In this document: positions 8,163-17,464 of the stretch, piece by piece
Layout: each line of letters opens with the position of its first letter
Position numbering within the stretch: position 1 is the first letter of the stretch
Assembly (NCBI GenBank): GCA_014649555.1
Contig: BMTG01000006.1
Span: 370,456 to 434,455 of the forward strand
Source of the DNA: Streptomyces globisporus
Lineage (GTDB): Bacteria > Actinomycetota > Actinomycetes > Streptomycetales > Streptomycetaceae
Direction of reading: 5' to 3'
DNA length: 64,000 nt
The notes under the pieces: model-generated
Database searches by the model: none
Told to the model about the DNA's origin: nothing
What the model saw: the letters and a program-made list of their open reading frames with translations, nothing else
Position numbers and translations under genes: made by a program

Positions 8163-8816
8163 TCAGGAGGCAGGCCGTGCGAGCGCCGCGAAGCCGTTCT
8201 GCCAGAGCTGGTTCACGCGGGCTCGCTCTCGGGCGTCCGGCTGGGCGTTGGTGCAGGACGGGCCGGGGCCGCCGCCGGACATCAGCTGGCTGCACGGTCC
8301 GGAGTAGGTGTCCGGGAGGCCGAGCACGTGGCCGGTCTCGTGGGTGGTGACACGGGTCGAGTTGTACTGCTGGTTCTGCCGGTAGTCCAGAAAGATGAAG
8401 CCCCGGCCGTGTCCGTCGGTCGAGGCGTACGAACCGCGCGGGTCGTTGCCCTCGCGGTAGGTGAAGTCGGCTCTGGAGCCTTCCTGGAGCCGGACGTTGG
8501 AGACCGAGCTGTTCCAGATGCGCGTGCTGTTGGCTATCTGGGTGCGGAAGCTGGGCGCGGAGGCCGCGCTGTAGGTGACGGTGACAGCCTGGGCACCCGG
8601 GTTGGCGGCCCGCTTCTCGGCGACCGACTTCATCACGGCGTCGAGGAACGCCTGGTTCGCGGCGGCGTTCTCGCCCGACCCGTTGTACGCGGCGAAGCCG
8701 GCGGAGGTGGAGGGCGCAGGAGCAGGAGCGGCGGAGACCGCGGGAGCCGCGCCTAACGCGGCAAGAAGGCCGAGGCCGGCAATTGCGCTGGCGGCGGCGG
8801 TCGAGAAGTGCTTCAT
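8163..8816 (-). CDS. snpA: Snapalysin, secreted small neutral metalloprotease (M7)
   Basis: A secreted zinc protease of 217 residues with a Sec signal peptide ([18 protein letters not shown]) and a short propeptide. The mature domain has the M7 zinc motif [12 protein letters not shown] followed by [16 protein letters not shown], both diagnostic for snapalysin. Two cysteine pairs are available for disulfides. AGGAGA lies upstream of the ATG. In many Streptomyces the gene is divergent from a LysR activator (snpR); no such regulator is present here, so control must differ. Confidence 0.92.
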   Translation of the reverse strand: MKHFSTAAASAIAGLGLLAALGAAPAVSAAPAPAPSTSAGFAAYNGSGENAAANQAFLDAVMKSVAEKRAANPGAQAVTVTYSAASAPSFRTQIANSTRIWNSSVSNVRLQEGSRADFTYREGNDPRGSYASTDGHGRGFIFLDYRQNQQYNSTRVTTHETGHVLGLPDTYSGPCSQLMSGGGPGPSCTNAQPDARERARVNQLWQNGFAALARPAS

Positions 8817-9195
8817 GGGGGATTTCTCCTACTGTCCGGTGAACCCGCGTCCTGGGGTTTGTCCGCTCAGCGGACGGGACGCGGGGCGGTACGGGGAGAG
8901 TGTGAGGGTGCGGACGGCCGCCGGGGATGATGCCAACTCGCGATTACGCCGCCCTATCACCCGCCCCTGCGGGAACGGATCGGCCCCGGTACCGGCCTGA
9001 CCACCGCCCGGCCGGCGTCCGGCCTTTGCGGTGGCATCGGCGACGAGGGCACAGCGACATCCAGCCGCTACAGCCCAGGGTGGGACTGGCCGTTTCCCCC
9101 CGCTTCGGCGGGCGAGCCGGGCCTCCCCGGGCCGCTGCCCGATACCCGGCCCCGGCGCGCCCCCTCCTCCCCCCCCCGGGCCTGCCCTAGGACCG
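8817..9195. other. Intergenic gap upstream of snpA
   Basis: The gap contains the snapalysin leader and ribosome site. The rest is G+C-rich with C-tracts near 9170-9180. No gene, hairpin or recognisable regulator site was found. Confidence 0.4.
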
Positions 9196-10995
9196 TCAGC
9201 CGCGCCGGGGCCGGGTGAGGATGGCCCTGAGCTCGGCGGGCGGGAGCTTGGGCGTCCGGTCCGCCGTGAAGAGGCCGTTGGTCTCCTGCTCGGTATCGGT
9301 GAACTGGGTGAAGCAGAAGCCGGCGAGACCGGAGTCGACGGCTGCCTCCACCAGGGAGCTCAGCCGCTCCGCGTACTCCTCCCGGGTGACCACGGTGTCG
9401 TATCCGAACCACGCCTCTCCCTCGGCCGGTTCGAAGGTGGTCCCGCCGAACTCGCTGAGCACCACCGGCTGCCCCTGATGCAGCACGCCGGGCAGCAGGA
9501 GCCGCTTCGCCCCGGGCCAAGGATCGGTGAACTCGCCCTGGCGGAGAGAGGCGTGGCCGTAGCGCTCGCGCAGTACCGAGGCCTGCTGGGTGTAGTCGTG
9601 GACGCCCCAGATGTCGGCCGCGGAGATCTCCCAGCCGTCGTTGGAGACAGCGGGCCGCGACGGGTCCAGGGCCTTGGTGAGGTGGTAGAGCGAGTCGATG
9701 AAGTGGCGCTGCTGCGGAACGAGTGCCGGATTCGGCGTCGACCAGGACTCGTTGACCGGAACCCAGGCCACGATCGACGGATGGCTCAGGTCCCGCGACA
9801 CGGCCTCCGTCCACTCCCGTACCACCCGCTCCATGGTGACCGTGCCGAAGGCGAAGGCGGACGGCATCTCCGCCCACAGCATCAGGCCCAGTCGGTCGGC
9901 CCAGTAGAGAAAGCGCGGGTCCTCCAGCTTCTGGTGGACCCGCAGGCCGTTGAGCCCGGCCTCCTTGGCCAGCTCCGCGTCCCGGCGCAACTCGTCGGCG
10001 GACGCGGCCAGATGGGAGTCGGGCCAGTAGCCCTGCTGGAGCGCCAGCCGCAAGAAGCACGGCTTGTGGTTGAGCTGGAACCCTCCGTCCTCCCAGCCGA
10101 TGTCCCGCAGCCCCAGATAGGAAGTGACACGGTCGATCTCGTGGCCGTCCTCCGCGTCCGTGATGACCACCGTCGCGTCCACCAGACGCGGACTCTCCGG
10201 GCTCCACAGCAGCGCGTCGAGATCCTGGGCGTGGCGCAGGGCGGGGACCGCGATGTCGAACACCGTCTCCTGGTCCTCGGCCAGCACCCGCTGCTCCGCG
10301 AGGACCCGGTCTCCGAGCACCGGCCGGACATCCGTCCTGAGCGTCCGCCGGGGCCACCGGTTCAGGCGCAGGGCGCACCGTACGCGGGCGTGGGCCACGT
10401 CCGGTGTCCAGTGCAGCGTCGTCAGATGCTGGTCGGGTACCTCCTCCAGCCAGACCGGCTGCCAGATTCCGGAGGTGCGGTGGTACCAGATGACGTGCGG
10501 CCGCTCCCGCCAGTCCTGCTTGCCGCGCGGCTGGGCCGCGTCGAGCGGCTGGTCCTCGGCCCGCACCACCAGCACCTGTTCCGCGCCGTGGCGCACGGCG
10601 TCGGTGAGGTCGCAGCTGAAGCCGGTGTGCCCGCCCTCGTGGCGGCCCACGAGGCGGCCGTCCAGCCAGACCTCGGCCCGGTAGTCGACGGCGCCGAAGT
10701 GCAGGAGCAGCCGATGGCCGTCGGCCGGTGCGGAGAGTGCGAGGGTGCGGCGGTACCAGAGGACAGGGTGGTGGCCGCTGTCCGCGATCCCCGAGGCCTT
10801 CGACTCCGGGGGATAGGGCACGGTCACGACATCGGTGTACGGGGCTAACACGGACGGGTCCATCCAGCGTTCGGACCGGCCGAGGTCGGCGTCGTCGAAG
10901 GCGAACTGCCAGGGCCCGCTCAGGTCGTGCCAGTCGGCCTCCCGGACGAGCTGTGGCCGCGGGTGGCCCGCGAGGTCCAGATGGGTCAGAGGCAT
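9196..10995 (-). CDS. Glycoside hydrolase family 2 protein
   Basis: A 599-residue cytosolic glycosidase of the beta-galactosidase/beta-glucuronidase family. It has an N-terminal jelly-roll sugar-binding domain (DLSGPWQFAFDDADLG, then YRAEVWLDG), an immunoglobulin-like middle domain and a C-terminal TIM barrel. The acid/base Glu lies in AWVPVNESW and the nucleophile Glu in VVLSEFGGTTFEP. There is no signal peptide, so the substrate is imported or cytosolic. ATG 10995 has GGAG eight bases upstream. It is the last gene of a minus-strand sugar operon with DUF624 and ABC permease genes. Confidence 0.85.
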   Translation of the reverse strand: MPLTHLDLAGHPRPQLVREADWHDLSGPWQFAFDDADLGRSERWMDPSVLAPYTDVVTVPYPPESKASGIADSGHHPVLWYRRTLALSAPADGHRLLLHFGAVDYRAEVWLDGRLVGRHEGGHTGFSCDLTDAVRHGAEQVLVVRAEDQPLDAAQPRGKQDWRERPHVIWYHRTSGIWQPVWLEEVPDQHLTTLHWTPDVAHARVRCALRLNRWPRRTLRTDVRPVLGDRVLAEQRVLAEDQETVFDIAVPALRHAQDLDALLWSPESPRLVDATVVITDAEDGHEIDRVTSYLGLRDIGWEDGGFQLNHKPCFLRLALQQGYWPDSHLAASADELRRDAELAKEAGLNGLRVHQKLEDPRFLYWADRLGLMLWAEMPSAFAFGTVTMERVVREWTEAVSRDLSHPSIVAWVPVNESWSTPNPALVPQQRHFIDSLYHLTKALDPSRPAVSNDGWEISAADIWGVHDYTQQASVLRERYGHASLRQGEFTDPWPGAKRLLLPGVLHQGQPVVLSEFGGTTFEPAEGEAWFGYDTVVTREEYAERLSSLVEAAVDSGLAGFCFTQFTDTEQETNGLFTADRTPKLPPAELRAILTRPRRG

Positions 10996-11059
10996 ACGGA
11001 GAACTCCGGTGCGGTCGATGGAGTGAGGGAGAGGGGGGAGGAGGGAGGAGGCAGAGGCC

Positions 11060-11668
11060 TCAGGCGGCCGTACGGGCCCCGCCGTGGCGATGCTCGACCG
11101 CCGCGGCCGCGAGGGCGAGCGGCCCGGCGAGCAGCGGGACCAGCAGCGGGATGGCCCAGGCGAGCAAGGCGGCCAGGAGCACCCCCGCGGCCAGCAGGGC
11201 CGAGCCGCGGGGGTCCGCAAGCGACCGGCGCACCCCCGCTCGCAGGCGGAGCCGGGTGTCCAGCGCGATGGCGCGCAGTCCCGCGACGGCTGCGCCCAGC
11301 ACCGTGAGCGCCAGCGCGGGCGCCACCAGTGCCGCGCCCGGCAGCGCGCTGTGCACCAGCGCCGCGTCGACCAGCACGACCACCAGCAGCAGTGGCGGCA
11401 GGAGGCCGGCGGCCAGGAAGCGTCCGGTGAGCCGGGCCCGCAGCCGCCGCAGATAGCCCCGGGCCGTGACCGCTGCCCCGTCCACGGCGCTGTCCCGCAG
11501 GGTGGCGGACGCGGCGGCGAAGGCGGCGGGCGCGGTGACCACCGGCAGGGAGGCGACGGTGGTGGCCGGGGAGAGCACCAGCATGTCGGCGAAGAGGGTG
11601 AAACCGGCCCCGAACAGTTCACCGGGCTCCCGGCGGTCCGCGGGCGGCGGCGCGGTCGCGCGCTCCAC
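11060..11668 (-). CDS. DUF624 (YesL-like) membrane protein
   Basis: A 202-residue integral membrane protein with four or five hydrophobic segments (for example LFADMLVLSPATTVASLPV and LPPLLLVVVLVDAALV). It matches the DUF624/YesL type that accompanies sugar ABC transporters. GTG 11668 is preferred, since AAGGGG sits eight bases upstream; an alternative GTG at 11677 overlaps the permease stop. Its function is unknown. The operon position suggests a transporter accessory role. Confidence 0.7.
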   Translation of the reverse strand: MERATAPPPADRREPGELFGAGFTLFADMLVLSPATTVASLPVVTAPAAFAAASATLRDSAVDGAAVTARGYLRRLRARLTGRFLAAGLLPPLLLVVVLVDAALVHSALPGAALVAPALALTVLGAAVAGLRAIALDTRLRLRAGVRRSLADPRGSALLAAGVLLAALLAWAIPLLVPLLAGPLALAAAAVEHRHGGARTAA

Positions 11669-11673
11669 GGCGC

Positions 11674-12510
11674 TCACCCCTTCAGTCCGGTCGTGGCCAT
11701 GCCCTGCACCAGGTAGCGCTGGAAGACGAAGAAGAACAGCACGATCGGCAGGACGGAGATCACCGACATCGCGAACATCGGCCCGTAGGCGGAGGTGCTC
11801 GACTGGTCGACGAAACTGCGCAGCGCCAGGGTGATGGTGAAGCTCTCCGGGGAGAACAGGTAGATCATCTGGGTGAAGAAGTCGTTCCATGTCCAGATGA
11901 ACGTGAAGATGGCCGTCGTGATCAGGGCGGGCCGGGTCAGCGGCAGTGTGATCGACCAGTACGTGCGGAAGGGGCCACAGCCGTCGATGCGCGCCGACTC
12001 CTCCAGCTCACGCGGCAGCCCGCGCATGAACTGGACGATGAGGAAGACGAAGAAGGCCTCGGTGGCCAGGAACTTGGGCAGGATCAGCGGCCAGTAACTG
12101 TCGACCATGCCGAGCTGGTTGAAGATGATGTACTGCGGGATCAGCACCACGTGGTGCGGCAGCATCAGCGTCGCCACCATGAAGGCGAACATCACCCGGC
12201 TCATCCGGAACCGCAGCCGCGCGAAGGCGTAGGCGGCCAGTGAGCAGGACAGCACGTTGCCGAGGACCGCCCCACCCGCGATCAGCAGGGTGTTGCCGAG
12301 CAGCCGGGTCACGGTGACCCCGGAGACGCCCTCCAGCGCGGTGGTGTAGTTCGACCACTCGAGGTGGCTCGGCCACAGGTCGAGGCTGGTGACCACCTGG
12401 TCGGCCGGCTTGAGCGAAGTGGCCAGTAGCCACACCAGCGGATAGAGCAGGACGAGCAGGCCCACGAGGGCGAGAGTGTGCGGCGCCCACCGCTTGACGC
12501 CGAGATTCAT
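11674..12510 (-). CDS. Carbohydrate ABC transporter permease (MalG type)
   Basis: A 278-residue inner-membrane permease with six predicted helices. The cytoplasmic EAA loop reads ELEESARIDGCGPFRTYWS, with the conserved EAA...G contact to the ATPase. It ends with FQRYLVQGMATTGLKG, the usual MalG-family tail. The ATG overlaps the stop of the upstream permease by four bases. The multiple-sugar ATPase (MsiK-like) is normally encoded elsewhere in Streptomyces. The operon's first permease is truncated and no binding protein is present, so transport is doubtful. Confidence 0.9.
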   Translation of the reverse strand: MNLGVKRWAPHTLALVGLLVLLYPLVWLLATSLKPADQVVTSLDLWPSHLEWSNYTTALEGVSGVTVTRLLGNTLLIAGGAVLGNVLSCSLAAYAFARLRFRMSRVMFAFMVATLMLPHHVVLIPQYIIFNQLGMVDSYWPLILPKFLATEAFFVFLIVQFMRGLPRELEESARIDGCGPFRTYWSITLPLTRPALITTAIFTFIWTWNDFFTQMIYLFSPESFTITLALRSFVDQSSTSAYGPMFAMSVISVLPIVLFFFVFQRYLVQGMATTGLKG

Positions 12511-13148
12511 CGCCCCTCCTCGTCCGCGTAGAAGACCCAGGACCGGGACGTCCTGAACAGGAACAGGGTGACCACGCCGATGGCGATCAGCAGCAGCCAG
12601 GCCATCGCCGCCGCGTAGCCCATGTGCGAGGCGGTGAAGCCGCGTTCGTACAGGTAGAGCGTGTAGAACATCGTCGAGTCGGCGGGCCCGCCGCTGCCGC
12701 CGCTGATGGCGAAGGCCGGGGTGAACACCTGGAACGACTGGATCATCTCCAGCACCAGGTTGAAGAAGACCACCGGTGAGAGCATCGGCACCGTGACGGA
12801 GACGAACTGCCGCCACCGGCCCGCCCCGTCCAGCGCCGCTGCCTCGTACAGGTCGGGTGAGATCTGCTGGAGCCCGGCGAGGAAGATCACCATGGGGGCG
12901 CCGAACTGCCACACCGTCAGCAGCACCACGGCGAAGACCGCCAGGTCCGGGTTGCCCACCCAGCCTCCGCTGTCGATGCCGATCGCGCCGAGCACGTCGG
13001 GGACCGTACCGCCGTCGTTGAACAGCGCTCGCCACACCAGGGCCACCGTCATGCTCGCCCCGAGCAGGGAGGGCGCGTAGAACGCCGAGCGGTAGAAGGA
13101 CCGGCCCCGGCCGAGGCTCTTGAGGAGCAGGGCCGCCCCCAGGGCGAG
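12507..13148 (-). pseudogene. Sugar ABC transporter permease (MalF type), 5'-truncated
   Basis: The frame can be followed from about 13148 down to the stop. It contains GLALGAALLLKSLGRGRSFY, the typical third-helix region, and an EAA loop (DLYEAAALDGAGRWRQF). The first 80-100 residues of a normal permease, with the first two helices, are missing. Upstream of about 13148 the sequence belongs to a LacI gene on the other strand. An internal ATG (13052) exists but would give a protein lacking half of its helices. Inference: a deletion removed the 5' end and the binding-protein gene usually found upstream. Confidence 0.8.
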
Positions 13149-13916
13149 ACCGTCCTCATCGAGGAGACGCGGGGCGACGCCCGGGAGGAGCTGCGCCTGG
13201 CCACCGGCGTCGGCGCCTCACTGCTGGACGGCGTGATCCTCTCGCCGCTGCGCGTCTCCCCGGCCGATCTCGCCCCCGTCGCCGACGAGTTCCCGCTCGT
13301 CCTGCTCGGTGAGCGCAGCTACGGCGGTGAGCAGGTCGTCGCCGACCACGTGCTCATCGACAACGTCGCCGCCGCGCGTGAAGTCACCGCGCATCTGGCC
13401 TCGCTCGGCCGTACCCGCATCGGTGCCATCGGCGTCGACGAACAGGGCTCCGCGACCAGCCGTCAGCGGTTGACGGGTTTTCAGCAGGCGCTGTACGAGG
13501 CGGGATTGAGGTTTGACCCCCGACTCGCAGCCCAGGTCGCGGAGTTCGACCGCCCGAACGGCCTGGCGGCGATGCGCACCCTGCTCGGACTGCCCTACGG
13601 AGTGCGGCCCGACGCCGTCTTCTGTTTCAGCGACATGCTCGCCGTCGGGGCCCAACGAGCGCTGTACGAAGCGGGCCTGGACATCCCGGGCGATGTGGCG
13701 GTGGCCGGGGTCGACGGGTCGGCCGAAGGGCTCTACAGCACTCCCTCACTCACCTCCGTCGTGCCCGACCAGGCGTCCATCGCCGCGATGGCGGTGAGCT
13801 GCCTGGTCACCCGCATCGGCTCCGAGGATCCGCTTCCCTACGAGGTCCGCACGGCGCCGCACCGGCTGGCGGTGCGCGAGTCCACGGACGGCGTGCGGCG
13901 CCCGCTGCCCACGTAG
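13149..13916 (+). pseudogene. LacI-family regulator, missing its DNA-binding N-terminus
   Basis: The plus frame is open from the junction. It reads VLIEETRGDAREELRLA, then a typical LacI sugar-binding core (DGVILSPLRVSPADL, GRTRIGAIGVDEQGSATSRQ, DAVFCFSDMLAVGAQRALYE, VAVAGVDGSAEG). About the first 95 residues, including the whole helix-turn-helix and hinge, are absent. A GTG at 13233 could start a product without DNA-binding ability. It abuts the truncated permease head-to-head. Ancestral role: repressor of the adjacent sugar operon. Confidence 0.82.
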
Positions 13917-14027
13917 GGAGAAGCGGGAGGCGCGCGTCGATCCACCGCGTACCGGGTATGGCCCGACCCGGTACGAGACCGGCCCAGTACGGAACACCAT
14001 CCGCATCGCACCCCACGGGAGCGCCGC

Positions 14028-15446
14028 ATGACCTCTCCGCACCGCCCGACCCGCCGCAGGATCCTCACCACCTCGTTCGCCCTCGGCGCCTCCGTCGCAC
14101 TCGGGCTGCCCGCCACCGCGCGCGCCCGGGACGCGGCCGCCGGGGGAGACGTCGTACCCGTCGACTGGCAGCGGCTCGGCTCCTACCCCGCCCAGGACGC
14201 GGCCGGGCGGCGCGTCAGGACGATCCTGGCCGGCAGCTCCCGCTACCTCATAGGCCCGTGGTATGCGTCCACCTACCGCACGTATCTCCCGGACGGCTAC
14301 ATCGACCTCAAGGGCACCGACGAGCGCGCGATCCGGCTGCCCGCGATGGCCGCCGTCGCCACCACCACCGCCCTGGTCACCGGCGTCTACGACCCGGCCA
14401 CGCTCTCCGCCGCCAACGCCACCATCCGCACCCGCAACCTCATCCGCACGCTCGCGGCCCGCCACCTGGCCAACAACTCCAGCCCGGCCACCCGCTGGGG
14501 CAACGGCTGGCAGACGGCGCTCTGGGCGTACTACACGGCGCTCGCCGGCTGGCTCTTCTGGGGTGAGCTGGACGACAAGGCGCGGCGCGACATCGCCGCG
14601 ATGACCGCCTGGGAGGCGGACCGGCTCACCACCGGAAACGACCTGTTCCTGGTCGGCACGAGCGGCCACCAGCTGTACGAGAAGCGGCGCGACGGCACCG
14701 TGGTCACACCGGGCGACAGCAAGGCGGAGGAGGACAACTGGAGTGCCGCCGTCCTCTCGCTCGCCGAGGTGATGATGCCCGGTCACCCGCGCGCCGCCGC
14801 GTGGAAGCGCCGCAACCTCGAACTGCTGCTGGCCGCCGCTGCCCGCCCCGCCGACCTCACCGGCACCACGACCGTCAACGGCATCAGGCTCTCCAGCTGG
14901 CTGCGCGGCACGAACATCGCCGACGACGGGACCCTCGACAACCACAACATCCTGCACCCGCTCTACATGGTCGCCTTCGACCAGAGCCTCTACGAGGGCT
15001 TCGTGTACGGGTTGGCCGACCGCAGCGCGCCCCGCGCCGCGCTGCACAACATCACCCGCGTCTACTCCGCCCTGGTCGACAAGCCCTTCACCGCCCCGGA
15101 CGGCACGGTGAAGACCATCTACCAACCGGGCTCCGGCCGGATCCACTACCCGGAGGGCAACGACTGGGGCACGCACTTCCCGTTCTACTTCGGCAACTTC
15201 GACCTGCTGGTCTCCCTGACCGCCCAGGACACGGGCATCGATCCGGCCGCCGCCACCTGGGAGCGGCTGCACAACGAGGAGCAGCTGAGCCTGATGGCGC
15301 GCTTCACCGACGGGCGCACCTACGGGGCCTCGGGCGAGAACACCTACTACGGCCGCGAACACCGCATCGGCGCCATGGCCGGGCAGGCCTTCCTCACCCT
15401 CTTCGTGGCGCGCAACACCACGAAGAACAGGCTGCGTTTCGCATAG
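14028..15446 (+). CDS. Tat-exported protein, possible glycan-active enzyme
   Basis: A 472-residue protein with a twin-arginine signal (TRRRILTTSFALGASVALG) and an AxA-type cleavage region near residue 35. The mature part is rich in Trp/Tyr and helical repeats (LRGTNIADDGTLDNHNILHP, YQPGSGRIHYPEGNDWGTHF), which suggests an alpha/alpha-toroid fold as in many polysaccharide lyases and unsaturated-glycan hydrolases. No catalytic motif was recognised with certainty. It follows the sugar operon and LacI remnant, so extracellular glycan processing is a reasonable inference, not a demonstrated function. Confidence 0.6.
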   Translation: MTSPHRPTRRRILTTSFALGASVALGLPATARARDAAAGGDVVPVDWQRLGSYPAQDAAGRRVRTILAGSSRYLIGPWYASTYRTYLPDGYIDLKGTDERAIRLPAMAAVATTTALVTGVYDPATLSAANATIRTRNLIRTLAARHLANNSSPATRWGNGWQTALWAYYTALAGWLFWGELDDKARRDIAAMTAWEADRLTTGNDLFLVGTSGHQLYEKRRDGTVVTPGDSKAEEDNWSAAVLSLAEVMMPGHPRAAAWKRRNLELLLAAAARPADLTGTTTVNGIRLSSWLRGTNIADDGTLDNHNILHPLYMVAFDQSLYEGFVYGLADRSAPRAALHNITRVYSALVDKPFTAPDGTVKTIYQPGSGRIHYPEGNDWGTHFPFYFGNFDLLVSLTAQDTGIDPAAATWERLHNEEQLSLMARFTDGRTYGASGENTYYGREHRIGAMAGQAFLTLFVARNTTKNRLRFA

Positions 15447-15484
15447 AAGTGCATGACAGAGGCAGGAGCGGACAGCCGGAAGGT

Positions 15485-16150
15485 ATGAGTGTATGGGGAA
15501 AGCACCAGGTCCGCCGTCCGTCCGCTCTCGTCGCGCTGGCCGCCGTGGGGGCGCTGAGCCTGTCGGCCTGCGGGGCGGAGAAGGAGGGCGCGGACGCGGA
15601 ACCGGCTTCGGCGGAGCGAACCGCTCCGCAGGCCGCGTCCTCCACCGCCCCGGACGCGACGGAACAGTCGGACGACTCCGGGGCGTCCGGCACCTCCGAC
15701 CCCGGTGGCGAGGAGGCCGCGACGCAGGGCAGGGGCGGCGACTGCACCACCGACATGCTGAAGGCCGCCATGCCGGCCTCCGGGCAGGAGATGAACAGCA
15801 AGTACTTCGACTTGACGCTGACCAACACCAGTGAGGGCCCCTGCACGCTCAAGGGGTACGCCGGGCTCTCCCTCACCGACGCCTCCGGCGCACGCATCGG
15901 TGAACCGGCCGAGCGCTCCCAGGACGGGAGCGGCGGCGGCCTTCTGAAGGTCGCGCCGGGCAAGGCGGTGCACGCGGTGGTCAAGACGCCGGGGAAGGAC
16001 GTCACCGACGGCGACTGCTGGAGGAAGCCTGCGAAGATCAAGGTGTATCCGCCGGACAACACGGCGGCCCTGAGCGCCGAGGCCCCCGCCGCGCTCCAGG
16101 TCTGCGGCGACACCTTCACCGTGGGCCCGTTCGCCGCCGAAGCGCCCTGA
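15485..16150 (+). CDS. DUF4232 lipoprotein
   Basis: A 221-residue lipoprotein. The signal peptide ends in a lipobox, LSACG, with Cys near residue 32. A Ser/Thr/Asp-rich linker of about 60 residues follows, then a DUF4232 domain beginning at GDCTTDMLKA and containing FDLTLTNTSEGPCTLKGYAG. Four cysteines in the domain suggest two disulfides. Its function is unknown; such proteins are common on the Streptomyces cell surface. GGAAGGT lies directly before the ATG. Confidence 0.82.
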   Translation: MSVWGKHQVRRPSALVALAAVGALSLSACGAEKEGADAEPASAERTAPQAASSTAPDATEQSDDSGASGTSDPGGEEAATQGRGGDCTTDMLKAAMPASGQEMNSKYFDLTLTNTSEGPCTLKGYAGLSLTDASGARIGEPAERSQDGSGGGLLKVAPGKAVHAVVKTPGKDVTDGDCWRKPAKIKVYPPDNTAALSAEAPAALQVCGDTFTVGPFAAEAP

Positions 16151-16200
16151 GCCCCGGACCCCCTTGAGCAGCGGGCGTGGCCCCCGCCTCACACCCGCCG

Positions 16201-17454
16201 CTACGGACGCAGGGCGGGTGTCCGCCTGCCGGTGTGCAGCGGAGTGCCGGTCGCCAGCTGCTCGGGGGCCAGGCCCAGCGACCGGGCGGCGGTGGCGCCC
16301 ACATCGGCGAGAGTGTCCGCGTCCGGCAGCAGTTCGATACCGTCCTCGCCGGGACGGTGGATGAGCACCGGCACGTACTCCCGGGTGTGGTGGGCGTGGC
16401 CGATCGTCGGGTCGTTGCCGTGGTCCCCGGTGACGATCAGCCGGTCACCGGGGGCCGACAGCAGTGCCACGAGCCCGGCCAGCCCCGCGTCGACCTGTTC
16501 CAGGAGCCGCGCGTACCGGGTGGCGTCCTGCTGGTGGCCCGCCAGATCGGTCTCCTGCACGTTCGCGACGACCAGGGCGTCGCCGTCGGCGCGTACGGCC
16601 TCCAGGGTGTGGTCCAGGACGTCGGAGGTGGCGACGGCCGGGCGGCGGGCCGCCGCCTCGCACACCAGGATGTCGGCCGCCTTCCCGACCAGGGTGACCG
16701 GGATCCCGGCCCCCGCCGCCAGTGCGGGCAGCTGACGGGTGTGGTCCAGCGGGGCGCCCAGATGCTGGACGCGCAGCTTGCCGTTGCGGTAGAAGCCGGT
16801 CGCCGGAGTGTCCAGGCCGACCGTCCCGCCCTCGCCGGGCCGGACGAAGCCGGGGAGCGGCCCGTCCGCGTGTCCGCCGACCGCGATCACCCGGGCGACC
16901 GGCGCGACCGCGCGTACGGCCCGGGCGATGGCGAGGATCCCGGTGTCCCCATCGAAGGGGAGGTCCTCCAGCGAGCCCGAGGCGTTCCAGTTGATCCCGG
17001 GATCGGCCTCCAGGTTGTCGTGCACGAGGACCGTTTTGTCGACCAGCAGCAGGGGTCGGCCCTCCAGCCGCTCCGTCCGGTGCCCGGCCGCCGTGAGCGC
17101 ATCGGCGACCTCGTCCAGGTGGTCGGCCAGGCGGGCGACGGAGACCCGGCTGAAGTCGGCCCCCATCATGGTCTGGTGCCCGGCAAAGGTGTCCGCGCCC
17201 GGGTAGCCGAGGGCGGCGCGGCCCGCCGCCACCGGGAGCCGGGTGCGGCGGTCCAGGTCCGGGTGGGGGTGGACCAGGCCCAGGCCCAGCGCCCCCAGCA
17301 CCGGCAGCCGCAACGGACGGCCCAGGGCGGTGCGTGCGTGGTCGAGGACGTGCCCGCAGGTGTCGGCGGCGAGGTCACCGGGGCGCTGCACGCCCGCGTC
17401 GGGCATGGCGCCGATGCCGAATCCGTCGATGACGACGATGACGGTCCTGGCCAT
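16201..17454 (-). CDS. yhfW: YhfW-like phosphopentomutase-family protein
   Basis: A 417-residue alkaline-phosphatase-superfamily enzyme related to phosphopentomutase. The N-terminal metal site is in VIVVIDGFGIGAMPDAG, the phospho-acceptor Thr is probably in FAGHQTMMGADF, and the C-terminal metal motifs are in IVTGDHGNDPTIGHAHHTREYVP-type sequence (DHGND, HTRE). The match is to YhfW rather than housekeeping DeoB, judged by operon context. Last gene of the yhf-like operon, 11 bases after yhfX. The reaction is presumed to be a phosphosugar mutase step; the substrate is unproven. Confidence 0.75.
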   Translation of the reverse strand: MARTVIVVIDGFGIGAMPDAGVQRPGDLAADTCGHVLDHARTALGRPLRLPVLGALGLGLVHPHPDLDRRTRLPVAAGRAALGYPGADTFAGHQTMMGADFSRVSVARLADHLDEVADALTAAGHRTERLEGRPLLLVDKTVLVHDNLEADPGINWNASGSLEDLPFDGDTGILAIARAVRAVAPVARVIAVGGHADGPLPGFVRPGEGGTVGLDTPATGFYRNGKLRVQHLGAPLDHTRQLPALAAGAGIPVTLVGKAADILVCEAAARRPAVATSDVLDHTLEAVRADGDALVVANVQETDLAGHQQDATRYARLLEQVDAGLAGLVALLSAPGDRLIVTGDHGNDPTIGHAHHTREYVPVLIHRPGEDGIELLPDADTLADVGATAARSLGLAPEQLATGTPLHTGRRTPALRP

Positions 17455-17464
17455 GAGGTGCTCC

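Noticed and set aside
9031-10848. A 605-codon plus-strand frame
   Set aside because: It lies opposite the GH2 gene, whose catalytic motifs and start are intact; no domain is seen in the plus frame.
13100-14030. A sugar-binding protein for the ABC transporter
   Set aside because: No lipoprotein signal or binding-protein sequence lies between permease and LacI; the exported protein at 14028 has a Tat signal and does not resemble one.
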